A stretch of DNA of 64,000 bases from Hyphomicrobiales bacterium. GTDB lineage: Bacteria > Pseudomonadota > Alphaproteobacteria > Rhizobiales > Rhizobiaceae. This document shows positions 9,741 through 17,183 of the stretch, piece after piece (the first letter of the stretch is position 1; each line of letters begins with the position of its first letter). The stretch is taken from contig UCJD01000007.1 in NCBI GenBank assembly GCA_900472605.1, positions 62,001 through 126,000 of the forward strand. The letters are read 5' to 3'. Position numbers and translations under genes: made by a program. The notes below the pieces were generated by a model. It was not told the origin of the DNA and made no database searches. It saw only the letters and a program-made list of their open reading frames with translations.

Positions 9741-10070
9741 TCAGACCTGTCGAACCTTGGCTCCGTCGCTGAATAGCGACGGTCCGTTCTGATCGATGAT
9801 CTGCTGCGCCTTGCGCACGGTGCATTCGATCGCATCATCCGTCGATGAAAACATGTCGGCGCGGATGAAATTCCGCACGAGCACCTCGTCGCCAACAGTC
9901 TTCTCGATGCGACCGGCCAGGCGGTATTGGCCACCTTCCTTCATCGGCTCGGCATAGATCGTGCAATCGGCATAGGGCTGCGGATCGGACGCGGCGCTTG
10001 ACGGTGTCGCGCCCGGCTGCTTGCCGCCGCCCGAAAACATGGAGAAAATGCTGGAGAATATCGAAGCCAT
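9741..10070 (-). CDS. HlyU family protein
   Basis: A 109-residue protein matching the HlyU family, named after a Vibrio haemolysin activator but of unclear role in rhizobia. It has a low-complexity N terminus (FSSIFSMFSGGGKQPGATPS) and a conserved core (EGGQYRLAGRIEK, DEVLVRNFIRADMFSSTDDA) ending in a helix. No classical helix-turn-helix is evident. It sits 61 bp downstream of ilvA in the same direction and may share its transcript. Family confidence is good; function is unassigned. Confidence 0.8.
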   Translation of the reverse strand: MASIFSSIFSMFSGGGKQPGATPSSAASDPQPYADCTIYAEPMKEGGQYRLAGRIEKTVGDEVLVRNFIRADMFSSTDDAIECTVRKAQQIIDQNGPSLFSDGAKVRQV

Positions 10071-10131
10071 GATGCGCCTTTGTCGTGAGGGCGGATGCCG
10101 TCAAGGATAAATAGGGCCGTTACCGTCAAAG

Positions 10132-11382
10132 TTAAATGATGAGGTTCGCGAGGATCTCGTTTTCGGTGATGTCTTCGAAACCGATACCCGATGCCTCGAA
10201 ATTCGCGAAGAGCGCCGCAAAATTCTCGGGCGCCTTGGTTTCGATGCCGATCAGGACCGAACCGAAGTTGCGCGCGGTCTTCTTAAGATATTCGAAGCGG
10301 GCGATATCGTCGTCAGGGCCGAGGAGGTTCAGGAAGTCGCGCAGGGCGCCCGGACGTTGCGGCAGCCTGAGAATGAAGTATTTCTTCAGACCGGCATAGC
10401 GCATGGCCCTTTCCTTCACATCCGGAAGCCGCTCGAAATCGAAATTGCCGCCGGAGACGACCGCAACCACCGTCTTGCCGCGGATTGTTTCAGGATCCAT
10501 TGCAGCGATTGCCGTCAGCGACAGCGCGCCCGCCGGTTCCAGCACCACGCCTTCGACGTTCAGCATCTCGTTGATCGTGACGCAGATGGCGTTCTCGGGC
10601 ATCAGCATCACCTGATTGCTCGGGAAGTCTTTCAACGCCGCGAAATTCAGGTCACCGATGCGGGCAACGGCCGCGCCATCGACAAAATTGTCGACCTTGG
10701 AGAGTGTCACGACCTCACCGGCCTCAATGCTGCGCTTGAGGCTCGGCGCGCCCTGCGGCTCGACGAAGAAGAAACCCGTATTCGGCACCGTGTCTTTAAG
10801 ATAACCGCTGATTCCGGCAGCCAGACCGCCGCCGCCTACAGGCAAGACGACGAGATCGGGCACCGTGCCCTCGGGCAGCTGCTGCATGATCTCGGAGGCC
10901 ACCGTCGACTGGCCCTCGATGATATCCTCGTGATCGAAAGGTGGCACCATGACGCCGTCGATCATTTCGACGTGATCGCGGGCTGCCTTGTAGCACTGGT
11001 CGAAGAAGTCGCCCGTCAGCTTGATGGTGATGAACTCGCCGCCGAAGATGCGGGTCTTGTCGATCTTCTGCTGCGGTGTCGTCACCGGCATGAAGACGAC
11101 ACCCGGAACGCCGAAATGGCGGCAGACGAAGGCAAAACCTTGTGCATGATTGCCGGCCGACGCGCAGACGAAAGTCTTATCGGAGGCACCTTCGTCGATG
11201 CGCTTGCGGAAGAAATTGAAGGCGCCGCGGATCTTGTAGGAGCGGACGGGCGACAAATCCTCACGTTTCAGCCAGATATCCGCGCCGTAGCGAGCAGACA
11301 AATGCTCGTTGAGTTGCAGCGGCGTTGCCGGGAAAAGGCTGCGCAGAGCCTCCTCGGCAGCTTCGACATTCTGTCTGGTCAC
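10132..11382 (-). CDS. ilvA: Threonine ammonia-lyase (threonine dehydratase)
   Basis: A 416-residue PLP enzyme that deaminates threonine to 2-oxobutanoate, the first step of isoleucine synthesis. The PLP lysine is Lys50 in VRSYKIRGAFNF; the phosphate-binding loop is PVGGGGLAAG near residue 185. A single ACT-like regulatory region forms the last 85 residues (FILRLPQRPGALRDFLNLLG), shorter than the double ACT of the enteric enzyme and typical of the compact IlvA form. The start is a GTG with AAGGGA upstream. Isoleucine feedback is expected for the family but the contacts cannot be judged here. Confidence 0.94.
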   Translation of the reverse strand: MTRQNVEAAEEALRSLFPATPLQLNEHLSARYGADIWLKREDLSPVRSYKIRGAFNFFRKRIDEGASDKTFVCASAGNHAQGFAFVCRHFGVPGVVFMPVTTPQQKIDKTRIFGGEFITIKLTGDFFDQCYKAARDHVEMIDGVMVPPFDHEDIIEGQSTVASEIMQQLPEGTVPDLVVLPVGGGGLAAGISGYLKDTVPNTGFFFVEPQGAPSLKRSIEAGEVVTLSKVDNFVDGAAVARIGDLNFAALKDFPSNQVMLMPENAICVTINEMLNVEGVVLEPAGALSLTAIAAMDPETIRGKTVVAVVSGGNFDFERLPDVKERAMRYAGLKKYFILRLPQRPGALRDFLNLLGPDDDIARFEYLKKTARNFGSVLIGIETKAPENFAALFANFEASGIGFEDITENEILANLII

Positions 11383-11464
11383 GGTCTCAGTCCCTTGTTA
11401 TTGCGCCCCACGCTATGCCATAGGCAGTCCCTCGAAAGAAGCCCATTTTCAACCACAACGGTTC

Positions 11465-11485
11465 GGTAACACGCAGGTAACACGC
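11465..11485. repeat. Tandem 10-bp repeat in the ilvA/vanZ divergent region
   Basis: GGTAACACGC occurs at 11465-11474 and again at 11476-11485, an 11-bp period that puts both copies on one face of the helix. Such spacing is typical of response-regulator or dimeric activator sites. Lies about 80 bp upstream of ilvA and 90 bp upstream of the VanZ-like gene. Confidence 0.5.
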
Positions 11486-11576
11486 GTCTTGGGAAAACCA
11501 CCGGAGCGCGGGCTGTGCCACCGAGATAACGCAATCGTGCGGTGAAACCGCCCGAAGCATCAATATTGTGAGTTTT

Positions 11577-12008
11577 ATGACAGCAAACAAACTTTCCAAG
11601 CCGGTTGCCTGGCTTCTCCTCGCCGCCATCATTTTCGTAACGGTCTCGCCAATCGGCCTTCGTCCCCATACGATCACATCGGTCAATATCGACAGGGCGA
11701 TGGCCTACCTGGTCGTCGGCCTCGCCTTCGCGCTGGCCTATCCCAGGCATTGGCTCGCGGTCGGCGCCCTTCTTGTCATAGGCGCGGTCGGAATAGAATT
11801 GCTGCAGTATCTTTCGCCGACGCGCCATGCGCGGATGCATGATGCCGGCGTCAAGGCCGTGGGCGCTTGCCTCGGTGTTTTGATTGGAATGCTCGTCAAT
11901 CGTCTTCGCCGACAACGTTCAGCCCGGGTTGAAGGTCAGGGTGCGCATGGGAGAGTTGGTGCGGGCGGCGGGGGTCGAACCCGCACAGCCGAGGCCGAGG
12001 GATTTTAA
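11577..12008 (+). CDS. VanZ-like small membrane protein
   Basis: A protein of about 143 residues with four hydrophobic segments, of the VanZ-like family (AWLLLAAIIFVTVSPIGLRP, VGIELLQYLSPTRHARMHDA, GVKAVGACLGVLIGMLVNRL). VanZ confers low teicoplanin resistance in enterococci; the rhizobial role is unknown. An ATG at 11577 is preferred over an in-frame GTG at 11568; neither has a strong ribosome binding site. The last 17 codons lie antisense to the tRNA-Leu gene, and its TAA stop is made from the tRNA anticodon-loop sequence. This tail is Gly/Arg-rich and unlike the rest of the protein. Confidence 0.8.
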   Translation: MTANKLSKPVAWLLLAAIIFVTVSPIGLRPHTITSVNIDRAMAYLVVGLAFALAYPRHWLAVGALLVIGAVGIELLQYLSPTRHARMHDAGVKAVGACLGVLIGMLVNRLRRQRSARVEGQGAHGRVGAGGGGRTRTAEAEGF

Positions 12009-12041
12009 GTCCCTTGCGTCTACCAGTTTCGCCACGCCCGC
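11957..12041 (-). tRNA. tRNA-Leu (anticodon UAA)
   Basis: Read on the minus strand: acceptor GCGGGCG (12041-12035) pairs with CGCCCGC before discriminator A and encoded CCA (11959-11957). A D-loop with TGGTAGACGC, anticodon stem AGGGA/TCCCT with loop CTTAAAA (anticodon TAA), a long class II variable arm and T-arm GCGGG-TTCGACC-CCCGC are all present. It decodes UUA, a rare codon in this GC-rich genome. Length and long variable arm fit tRNA-Leu. Confidence 0.95.
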
Positions 12042-12051
12042 AACTGCCACC

Positions 12052-12080
12052 TCAATCAACGACTGAGACGATTCAGTCAA
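12052..12080 (-). promoter_or_regulatory. Candidate promoter of tRNA-Leu
   Basis: On the minus strand CTTGACT (−35, ending at 12075) is followed after 17 bp by GATTGA (12057-12052), placing a start about 4 bases before the tRNA. CTTGAC is the usual rhizobial −35; the −10 match is poor. Confidence 0.35.
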
Positions 12081-12262
12081 GTGCATCCGCTATCGCTTAA
12101 AGTACGAGGTGATGCGAATCGGCCACTGTCGCCATACATATTACAGAGTCCTTAACAAGCGTCTTTCTTGCCAAGTTTGAATGTGATTGTATGCCTGTGT
12201 CAGTAAAGCCACGGCTTCTGGGCGTGTATTTGTAAAGCTTGTCTTGTGGTGGGAGTAAGACG

Positions 12263-12400
12263 ATGGTTTACGATTGGGATGGTGCCAGAACACGGCGCCT
12301 GAGACTGTTTAGAACAGGCACGGCATTCTTGATCGGACTTGCGGTATTTGGGGTACCGCTGTTCGTTTATACAGCCAAGTTTCATGGATTGTATGGCTGA
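12263..12400 (+). CDS. Small 45-residue membrane protein, unrecognised
   Basis: A short gene with GGGAG (12251-12255) seven bases before its ATG. The product has a charged N terminus (MVYDWDGARTRRLRLFRTGT) followed by one hydrophobic helix (AFLIGLAVFGVPLFVYTA) and a six-residue tail, as expected for a single-pass inner membrane protein with its N terminus inside by the positive-inside rule. It stands alone between tRNA-Leu and wrbA. I do not recognise a family; coding is inferred from the Shine-Dalgarno match and the protein-like layout. Confidence 0.6.
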   Translation: MVYDWDGARTRRLRLFRTGTAFLIGLAVFGVPLFVYTAKFHGLYG

Positions 12401-12466
12401 TCGACTTGCCGCTACGGCAAGCTGCAAACTTCCGATGGCATGATCCGGCGTTCCAACGCCACATAT

Positions 12467-12494
12467 GAAAAGGCGCGGCCCATGGCCGCGCCTT
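12467..12494 (-). terminator. Rho-independent terminator of wrbA
   Basis: A perfect 11-bp stem (AAGGCGCGGCC at 12470-12480, GGCCGCGCCTT at 12484-12494, loop CAT) followed on the minus strand by TTTTC. Twenty-two bases past the wrbA stop. Confidence 0.85.
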
Positions 12495-12516
12495 CGAATG
12501 TTAATTCTGCTGTGAA

Positions 12517-13113
12517 TTAAGCGAGCTTGGCAGCCAGCTTGGCGACGTGCGCGCCCTGGAACTTGGCGGCTTCGAGCTCGATCGTCGAAGGTTGGCGCGA
12601 GCCGTCGCCATCGGTGATGGTGGAGGCGCCGTAGGGCGAACCGCCCTTGATTTCGTCAACACCCATCTGGCCCTGGAAGGCGTATGGCAGACCGGCAACG
12701 ACCATGCCCTGGTGCAGGAAGGTCGGGATGAAGCCGAGAATGGTGGATTCCTGGCCGCCATGCTGGGTGGCCGACGAGGTGAAGACCGAGCCGACCTTGC
12801 CGACCAGCTTGCCGGCGAACCAGAGGCCGCCTGTCTGGTCCCAGAAATTGCGCATCTGCGATGCGACCGTGCCGAAGCGGGTGCCAGCGCCGACGATGAT
12901 CGCGTCGTATTCAGCGAGTTCATCGACGGTTGCGACCGGTGCCTGCTGGTCAAGCTTGAAATGCGATGCCTTGGCGACCTCTTCCGGCACCAGTTCCGGT
13001 ACGCGCTTGACGGTCACGTCGGCGCCAGCGGATTTCGCGCCTTCGGCCACGGCGTATGCCATCGTCTCGATGTGGCCATACGACGAATAGTAGAGAACCA
13101 GAACCTTAGCCAT
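12517..13113 (-). CDS. wrbA: NAD(P)H:quinone oxidoreductase WrbA
   Basis: A 198-199-residue flavodoxin-like quinone reductase. [19 protein letters not shown] is the FMN phosphate loop; [20 protein letters not shown] and [11 protein letters not shown] are family-typical. It forms tetramers and reduces quinones by two electrons, avoiding semiquinone radicals. The reading frame is open for 28 further codons upstream (to 13197), but the ATG at 13113 has AAAGAGGAAAC just before it and matches family length, so the shorter form is preferred. Single gene with its own terminator. Confidence 0.94.
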   Translation of the reverse strand: MAKVLVLYYSSYGHIETMAYAVAEGAKSAGADVTVKRVPELVPEEVAKASHFKLDQQAPVATVDELAEYDAIIVGAGTRFGTVASQMRNFWDQTGGLWFAGKLVGKVGSVFTSSATQHGGQESTILGFIPTFLHQGMVVAGLPYAFQGQMGVDEIKGGSPYGASTITDGDGSRQPSTIELEAAKFQGAHVAKLAAKLA

Positions 13114-13408
13114 CTTGGAAGTTTCCTCTTTCTGAGTTGAGGCGGGTGCTTGCGTTGGCGCACCGACCAAAATCCGTTTGATGAATTCGCGTATCATAAA
13201 GAATGCCTCGCAACGCTATCGTGCGTATGACCGATAGCTAGCGCATGCGCTTGACGGCGGCCAGTCGCGCCGCGAGAGACGGACTGTTCAATCTTATTGC
13301 ACGTTTTTGGCTTGCGTTCACATTTCCGTATGCGTGGGCACAGGCTTCCCGTCCGCTCTATTTGGTATAAGCTCGACGGCAAACATCGAGTGAAGACAGA
13401 GACCTATC

Positions 13409-14182
13409 ATGACCCAACAGATTGTGACCGCAGCCATTCTAGCAATCGGCGACGAACTTTTATCCGGCCGCACGAAGGACAAGAACATCGGCCACCTCGC
13501 CGACATGCTGCTTCTGGCCGGCATCGACCTCAAGGAGGTCCGCATCCTTGCCGACGAGGAGGATGCAATCGTCGAGGCGTTGAACGCGCTGAGGACGAAG
13601 TACGATTATGTCTTCACCTCGGGTGGCATCGGCCCGACCCATGACGACATTACCGCCGATGCCGTTTCCAAGGCGTTCGGCGTTGCCTGCCATCACGACG
13701 AGAAGGCGATGGCGCTTCTCGGCGAAATGTACAGGCGCCGGGAGGTGGAATTCACCGAGGCGCGCCAGCGGATGGCGCGGATGCCCGTTGGCGCGGTGCA
13801 TATTCCCAATCCCGTTTCCACGGCCCCCGGCTTCATCATCGGCAACGTCTATGTCATGGCCGGCGTGCCGCAGGTGTTTCAGGCGATGGTCGACGCGGTA
13901 ATCCCGACGCTCAAGACAGGAACGCCGGTTCTGTCGGTGGCAATCTCATGCCCCTATGGTGAAGGCGATATAGGAACGCCGCTTGCCGCGATCCAGAAGG
14001 TGCATCCTGAAACCAGTATCGGCTCGTACCCCCGTTATGTGGGCCAGCAATTCTCGACCGAGATCGTCGTTCGCGGCCGCTCGCAGGCGGCAATCGAAGC
14101 TGCGGGTGCGGATGTCGCTGCGATGATCGAAGGTATTCGCCGCGAGCGTGATATGCTGGAGAACCATTCGGCGGAGGCCTAA
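13409..14182 (+). CDS. MoaB/CinA-N type molybdopterin-binding domain protein
   Basis: A 257-residue protein with the MoaB/Mog fold seen in the N-terminal half of CinA (AAILAIGDELLSGRTKDKN, then FTSGGIGPTHDDITADAVSK). The C-terminal CinA amidohydrolase domain is absent, so this is the short form often labelled competence/damage-inducible protein A. The role of stand-alone members is unsettled; pyrophosphatase-type nucleotide repair has been suggested for the N-terminal module. It is followed at 107 bp by the stress protein gene in the same direction. Confidence 0.85.
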   Translation: MTQQIVTAAILAIGDELLSGRTKDKNIGHLADMLLLAGIDLKEVRILADEEDAIVEALNALRTKYDYVFTSGGIGPTHDDITADAVSKAFGVACHHDEKAMALLGEMYRRREVEFTEARQRMARMPVGAVHIPNPVSTAPGFIIGNVYVMAGVPQVFQAMVDAVIPTLKTGTPVLSVAISCPYGEGDIGTPLAAIQKVHPETSIGSYPRYVGQQFSTEIVVRGRSQAAIEAAGADVAAMIEGIRRERDMLENHSAEA

Positions 14183-14288
14183 TCTCTCCGGGACCGGGCT
14201 ATTCGACTTGATCTCGGTCAAGGAAACAAATGCCGGCCAAGCGCATTGCTTCTCTTACGGACTATTTCATCCGAGCAAGGAGATACAC

Positions 14289-15131
14289 ATGTCTTACAAA
14301 ACGATTCTTGCGATTCTCGATACTTCAGACAATTGCGTTGCAGTCGCCGATCTGGCCTTTGCGCTGGCGGCCGAACACGGTGCCCATGTGATCGGGCTTC
14401 ATGCGGAAACGGTCGCGGTGGTGCCGCTCGTGGCGCCGATGGAGATCCCGGATCCCGTCGCCGTGCAGGCGCTGCAGGACATGGCGCATACAGAAAGGGT
14501 CAAGATCGAGACGATCGTTCGCCGCAAGGCGGAGGTCGAAGGCGTGTCTTTCGAATGGCGCAGCTTTGCCTCCTCGACCGGCTATGGCTCTGCGCCGTTG
14601 ATCGAAAGCGCCCGCAGTGCCGATCTCCTGGTCGCCTCGCAGGCTGATCCGGCACGGCCGTCGGACAGCCACGTCGACGTGGACAATTTCCTGCTCGAAA
14701 GCGGGCGGCCCGTCCTGATGATCCCCTTCATCATCCGCCAGCCGAAGCCGATCAAGCGCGTGCTCGTCGCCTGGAACGGCTCGAAGGAAGCCGCGCGCGC
14801 GACGTTCGACGCCCTGCCCTTCCTGAAGGCCGCCGACGAGGTTGAGATCTTCTCCGTCGATCCGGTCGACAACGCGTTGCAATCGGCGGCGGTCGCCGGT
14901 GCGGAGATCGCAGCGACGCTCGCTCGCCACGGCGTCAACGTTACGCTTGCAACAGCGACGACGACGGACAAGAGCACGTCGGCCGTCATCGAGAACCGGC
15001 TGTCGGATAGCAGCATCGACCTGCTTGTCATGGGCGCCTACACGCATTCGAGGCTTTGGCAGATGATCTTCGGCGGCACGACGAAGACGCTCCTGCAGTC
15101 CATGACCGCAATGACGCTGCTTTCGCGTTAG
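14289..15131 (+). CDS. Universal stress protein, tandem Usp domains
   Basis: A 280-residue protein made of two Usp folds (SYKTILAILDTSDNCVAVAD at the start; PIKRVLVAWNGSKEAARATF opening the second near residue 150). The second carries an ATP-site-like MGAYTHSRLWQMIFGGTTKT. UspE/UspA-type proteins bind ATP and aid survival under stress. The ATG at 14289 has AAGGAG nine bases upstream (14278-14283 region); an in-frame upstream extension to 14148 overlaps the previous gene and has no family similarity. Confidence 0.92.
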   Translation: MSYKTILAILDTSDNCVAVADLAFALAAEHGAHVIGLHAETVAVVPLVAPMEIPDPVAVQALQDMAHTERVKIETIVRRKAEVEGVSFEWRSFASSTGYGSAPLIESARSADLLVASQADPARPSDSHVDVDNFLLESGRPVLMIPFIIRQPKPIKRVLVAWNGSKEAARATFDALPFLKAADEVEIFSVDPVDNALQSAAVAGAEIAATLARHGVNVTLATATTTDKSTSAVIENRLSDSSIDLLVMGAYTHSRLWQMIFGGTTKTLLQSMTAMTLLSR

Positions 15132-15138
15132 CAGGCCA

Positions 15139-15182
15139 CAATTAGCGGGGGCTTGCGTTTTGCCGCCAAATTCCGCTAATTG
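15139..15182. repeat. 10-bp inverted repeat downstream of usp
   Basis: CAATTAGCGG (15139-15148) and CCGCTAATTG (15173-15182) are exact complements separated by 24 bp. No T-run follows; it could be an operator or part of an mRNA end. Confidence 0.45.
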
Positions 15183-15218
15183 CCACGACCGACGACGAGC
15201 TCCGGCTTCGGTCCTTCC

Positions 15219-15250
15219 ATCGCGCAGTCTCGGCTGCGCGATTTGCGTTT
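15219..15250 (+). terminator. Candidate terminator of usp
   Basis: ATCGCGCAG (15219-15227) pairs with CTGCGCGAT (15234-15242) around a 6-nt loop, followed by TTGCGTTT. The stem is strong, the T-run interrupted. Confidence 0.5.
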
Positions 15251-15321
15251 GACGAAGTGAACGGAAGAGCGTCCGGCCGCCGGCAAACGGCGTGTGATCA
15301 TTCATGCCTCGGAGCGAGCCC

Positions 15322-15819
15322 ATGTCCCTTCCCGATAAAGCCTTTCCCGTTTCCTGGGATCAATTTCACCGCGACGCGCGCGCGCTGGCCTGGCGTCTTG
15401 CCGGCCTCAACCGCGAATTCAAGGCGATCGTCTGCATCACCCGCGGCGGCCTCGTTCCGGCGGCGATCATTTCCCGCGAGCTCAACATACGCCTGATCGA
15501 AACGGTCTGCGTCGCTTCCTACCACGACTACGTGAACCAGGGCGAGCTGATGCTCCTCAAGGGGATCGCGTCGGAACTGCTTGAGGATGGTGGCGAAAGC
15601 GTGCTTGTCGTCGACGATCTGACGGACACCGGCAAGACGGCTTCCGAAGTGCGCACGCTCCTGCCGAAGGCGCATTTCGCCTGCGTCTACGCAAAACCAC
15701 AGGGTGTACCTGTCATCGATACTTTCGTCACAGAGGTGAGCCAGGACACCTGGATCTACTTCCCATGGGACATGGGCTTCAGCTACCAGGAGCCGATCGC
15801 CAAGGGCAGCAAGGGCTGA
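15322..15819 (+). CDS. gpt: Xanthine (guanine) phosphoribosyltransferase
   Basis: A 165-residue purine salvage enzyme joining xanthine or guanine to PRPP. The PRPP loop [20 protein letters not shown] lies near residues 95-114, [16 protein letters not shown] provides the pyrophosphate loop, and the C terminus [15 protein letters not shown] is the base-recognition part found in Gpt. The ATG at 15322 with GGAGCGAG upstream is chosen over an in-frame ATG six codons earlier because it matches the usual N terminus [10 protein letters not shown]. Single gene. Confidence 0.92.
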   Translation: MSLPDKAFPVSWDQFHRDARALAWRLAGLNREFKAIVCITRGGLVPAAIISRELNIRLIETVCVASYHDYVNQGELMLLKGIASELLEDGGESVLVVDDLTDTGKTASEVRTLLPKAHFACVYAKPQGVPVIDTFVTEVSQDTWIYFPWDMGFSYQEPIAKGSKG

Positions 15820-16003
15820 CTTGCCATGCCCTGATCGAGCAAAGACGGAAGCAACTTTAAATTGCTCCAATCTTTGTTTACTAACATCATCAGATTTGCT
15901 GTCAGGCGCTTGCCGTCCGCTGTATTATCCCATTGCATCAGGCGGCAAGGGCGCAGCCTGATGATTGGGTAGGGGCAGTCGCGGGCGCGACACTGGAACG
16001 ACC

Positions 16004-16591
16004 ATGCAACGTTGGCGGTTTATCGGCTTGATCGCGGCTTTCGGGCTGTGCTTGAACGTGCATACGCGCGCGGTCCTGGCCGAGCCCGCTTATATATCCG
16101 TCGTACGCGAATATGTGGATACCCTCGTCAAGCCGATGATCAACAAGCCGATCGTTCTGGCCGCGATCAAGGCGCAGAACCTGAAGTTCGGCGATGTCAG
16201 CGCGATGGATATCCAAGTGCTCGACAATAGCTACCGCTCGGAAATCAAGAGCGGGCGGTGGCAGATGGTCACCCGCCTCCTCAACAATCCGGTCTCGCGG
16301 TACCTCAAATCCAAGCAGAATGATTCGCAAGGAACGATTGTGGAAATCTTCGTGACCGACCGAAACGGACTCAATGTCGCACAGAGCGTGGCCACCACCG
16401 ATTACTGGCAGGGAGACGAAAACAAGTTCCTGAAGACCTTCGCCCGGAACTCCGACGAGGTCTTCATCGATCGAGCCAGCCGCGACGACGCCACGCAATT
16501 GCTGGAAACACAGGCGAGTTTCACCATCCGCGACGAGAGCGGACAGGCGATCGGCAGCGCCACGGTGACCATCGCCATCGACGCACTTTAG
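16004..16591 (+). CDS. Secreted Cache/PDC-like domain protein
   Basis: A 195-residue protein with a signal peptide (MQRWRFIGLIAAFGLCLN ending near an Ala-Glu cut site) and an extracytoplasmic alpha/beta domain. TDRNGLNVAQSVATTDYWQG followed by DENKF is the hallmark strand pair of PDC/Cache ligand-binding domains otherwise found on chemoreceptors and kinases. Here no transmembrane or signalling domain follows, so it is a free periplasmic sensor-like protein; ligand and partner are unknown. The chosen ATG gives a proper signal peptide; the frame is open for 13 codons before it. Confidence 0.75.
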   Translation: MQRWRFIGLIAAFGLCLNVHTRAVLAEPAYISVVREYVDTLVKPMINKPIVLAAIKAQNLKFGDVSAMDIQVLDNSYRSEIKSGRWQMVTRLLNNPVSRYLKSKQNDSQGTIVEIFVTDRNGLNVAQSVATTDYWQGDENKFLKTFARNSDEVFIDRASRDDATQLLETQASFTIRDESGQAIGSATVTIAIDAL

Positions 16592-16760
16592 TGCAGTATT
16601 CGGGCTGGCGAATCACAAGGCTCATTTGCGCTCCAAAAGCCACCGGCAAATGACAAAATATGGCAAAATTTATCCGGCTTTGGTATTTCCCTTGCGCATA
16701 CCGTAGCAAGCCATTGAAATTCTTGCCCAACTGGTTTTTCCCCAGTCTCCACAGGCCTCT

Positions 16761-16776
16761 CCACAATATCTTGTGG
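16761..16776. promoter_or_regulatory. Candidate NrdR box (distal)
   Basis: CCACAATATCTTGTGG matches 13 of 16 positions of the published NrdR-box consensus (acaCwAtATaTwGtgt), including all the strongly conserved ones, and is palindromic. NrdR represses ribonucleotide reductase genes when dATP is high. It lies far (about 420 bp) from the nrdJ start. Confidence 0.45.
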
Positions 16777-17004
16777 TGAACACTTCGTTAAGAACAAGCC
16801 CTTGACGGAATCGCCTCTTTTCACGTTAATGAACCTCGATGTTGCGGCGGCAGCTGAACCGGACATGACGAGGCCGGTTCTCACCAGAAATCGAGCATTG
16901 AATCAGGGCGTTGATCCATGAGGGGTGAGCCGCCATGAGCGAATTCTGCGCGATTTTTGTTGCCTGAGAAAACAACATCCGGGGCTGGCGGAAAAAGGCT
17001 GTTA

Positions 17005-17020
17005 ACACTATATTTAGTCG
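17005..17020. promoter_or_regulatory. Candidate NrdR box (proximal)
   Basis: ACACTATATTTAGTCG agrees with the NrdR-box consensus at 13 of 16 positions, with every strongly conserved base present. It is about 165 bp before the nrdJ start codon. NrdR boxes usually come in pairs 31-32 bp apart; no partner was found at that spacing. Confidence 0.5.
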
Positions 17021-17183
17021 TTGCAGCCACCATCACCACAAGATACAGGATCACCATCTCCGGATGACACTCCTGTGACGATACGGAAACGAGAACTGGC
17101 TGCGCTCTCTTCGGCGCTGCCGGAGGTGGAAACTTGCGCCTTGGTCAACGGGGACGGGGCGCGCGAGCTAGAGGTTAAGGCAC

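Larger units (their letters stand above)
16592..17183. other. 592-bp nrdJ upstream region, no gene
   Basis: No convincing coding frame. It holds two NrdR-box-like sites (see separate entries), a 7-bp inverted repeat (CATTTGC 16623-16629 and GCAAATG 16646-16652) and a hairpin (GAACCGG 16856-16862 and CCGGTTC 16874-16880). I looked for a cobalamin riboswitch B12 box, expected in front of some B12-dependent reductase genes, and did not see one. Confidence 0.6.

Noticed and set aside
16856..16880. GAACCGG/CCGGTTC hairpin as a terminator
   Set aside because: No T-run on either side and no gene end nearby; could be chance in GC-rich DNA.
16592..17183. GAATC sites upstream of nrdJ as CcrM cell-cycle control
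   Set aside because: About three GANTC sites in 592 bp is close to chance expectation.
16592..17183. Cobalamin riboswitch in front of the B12-dependent reductase
   Set aside because: No B12 box or characteristic flanking helices could be found on the plus strand.
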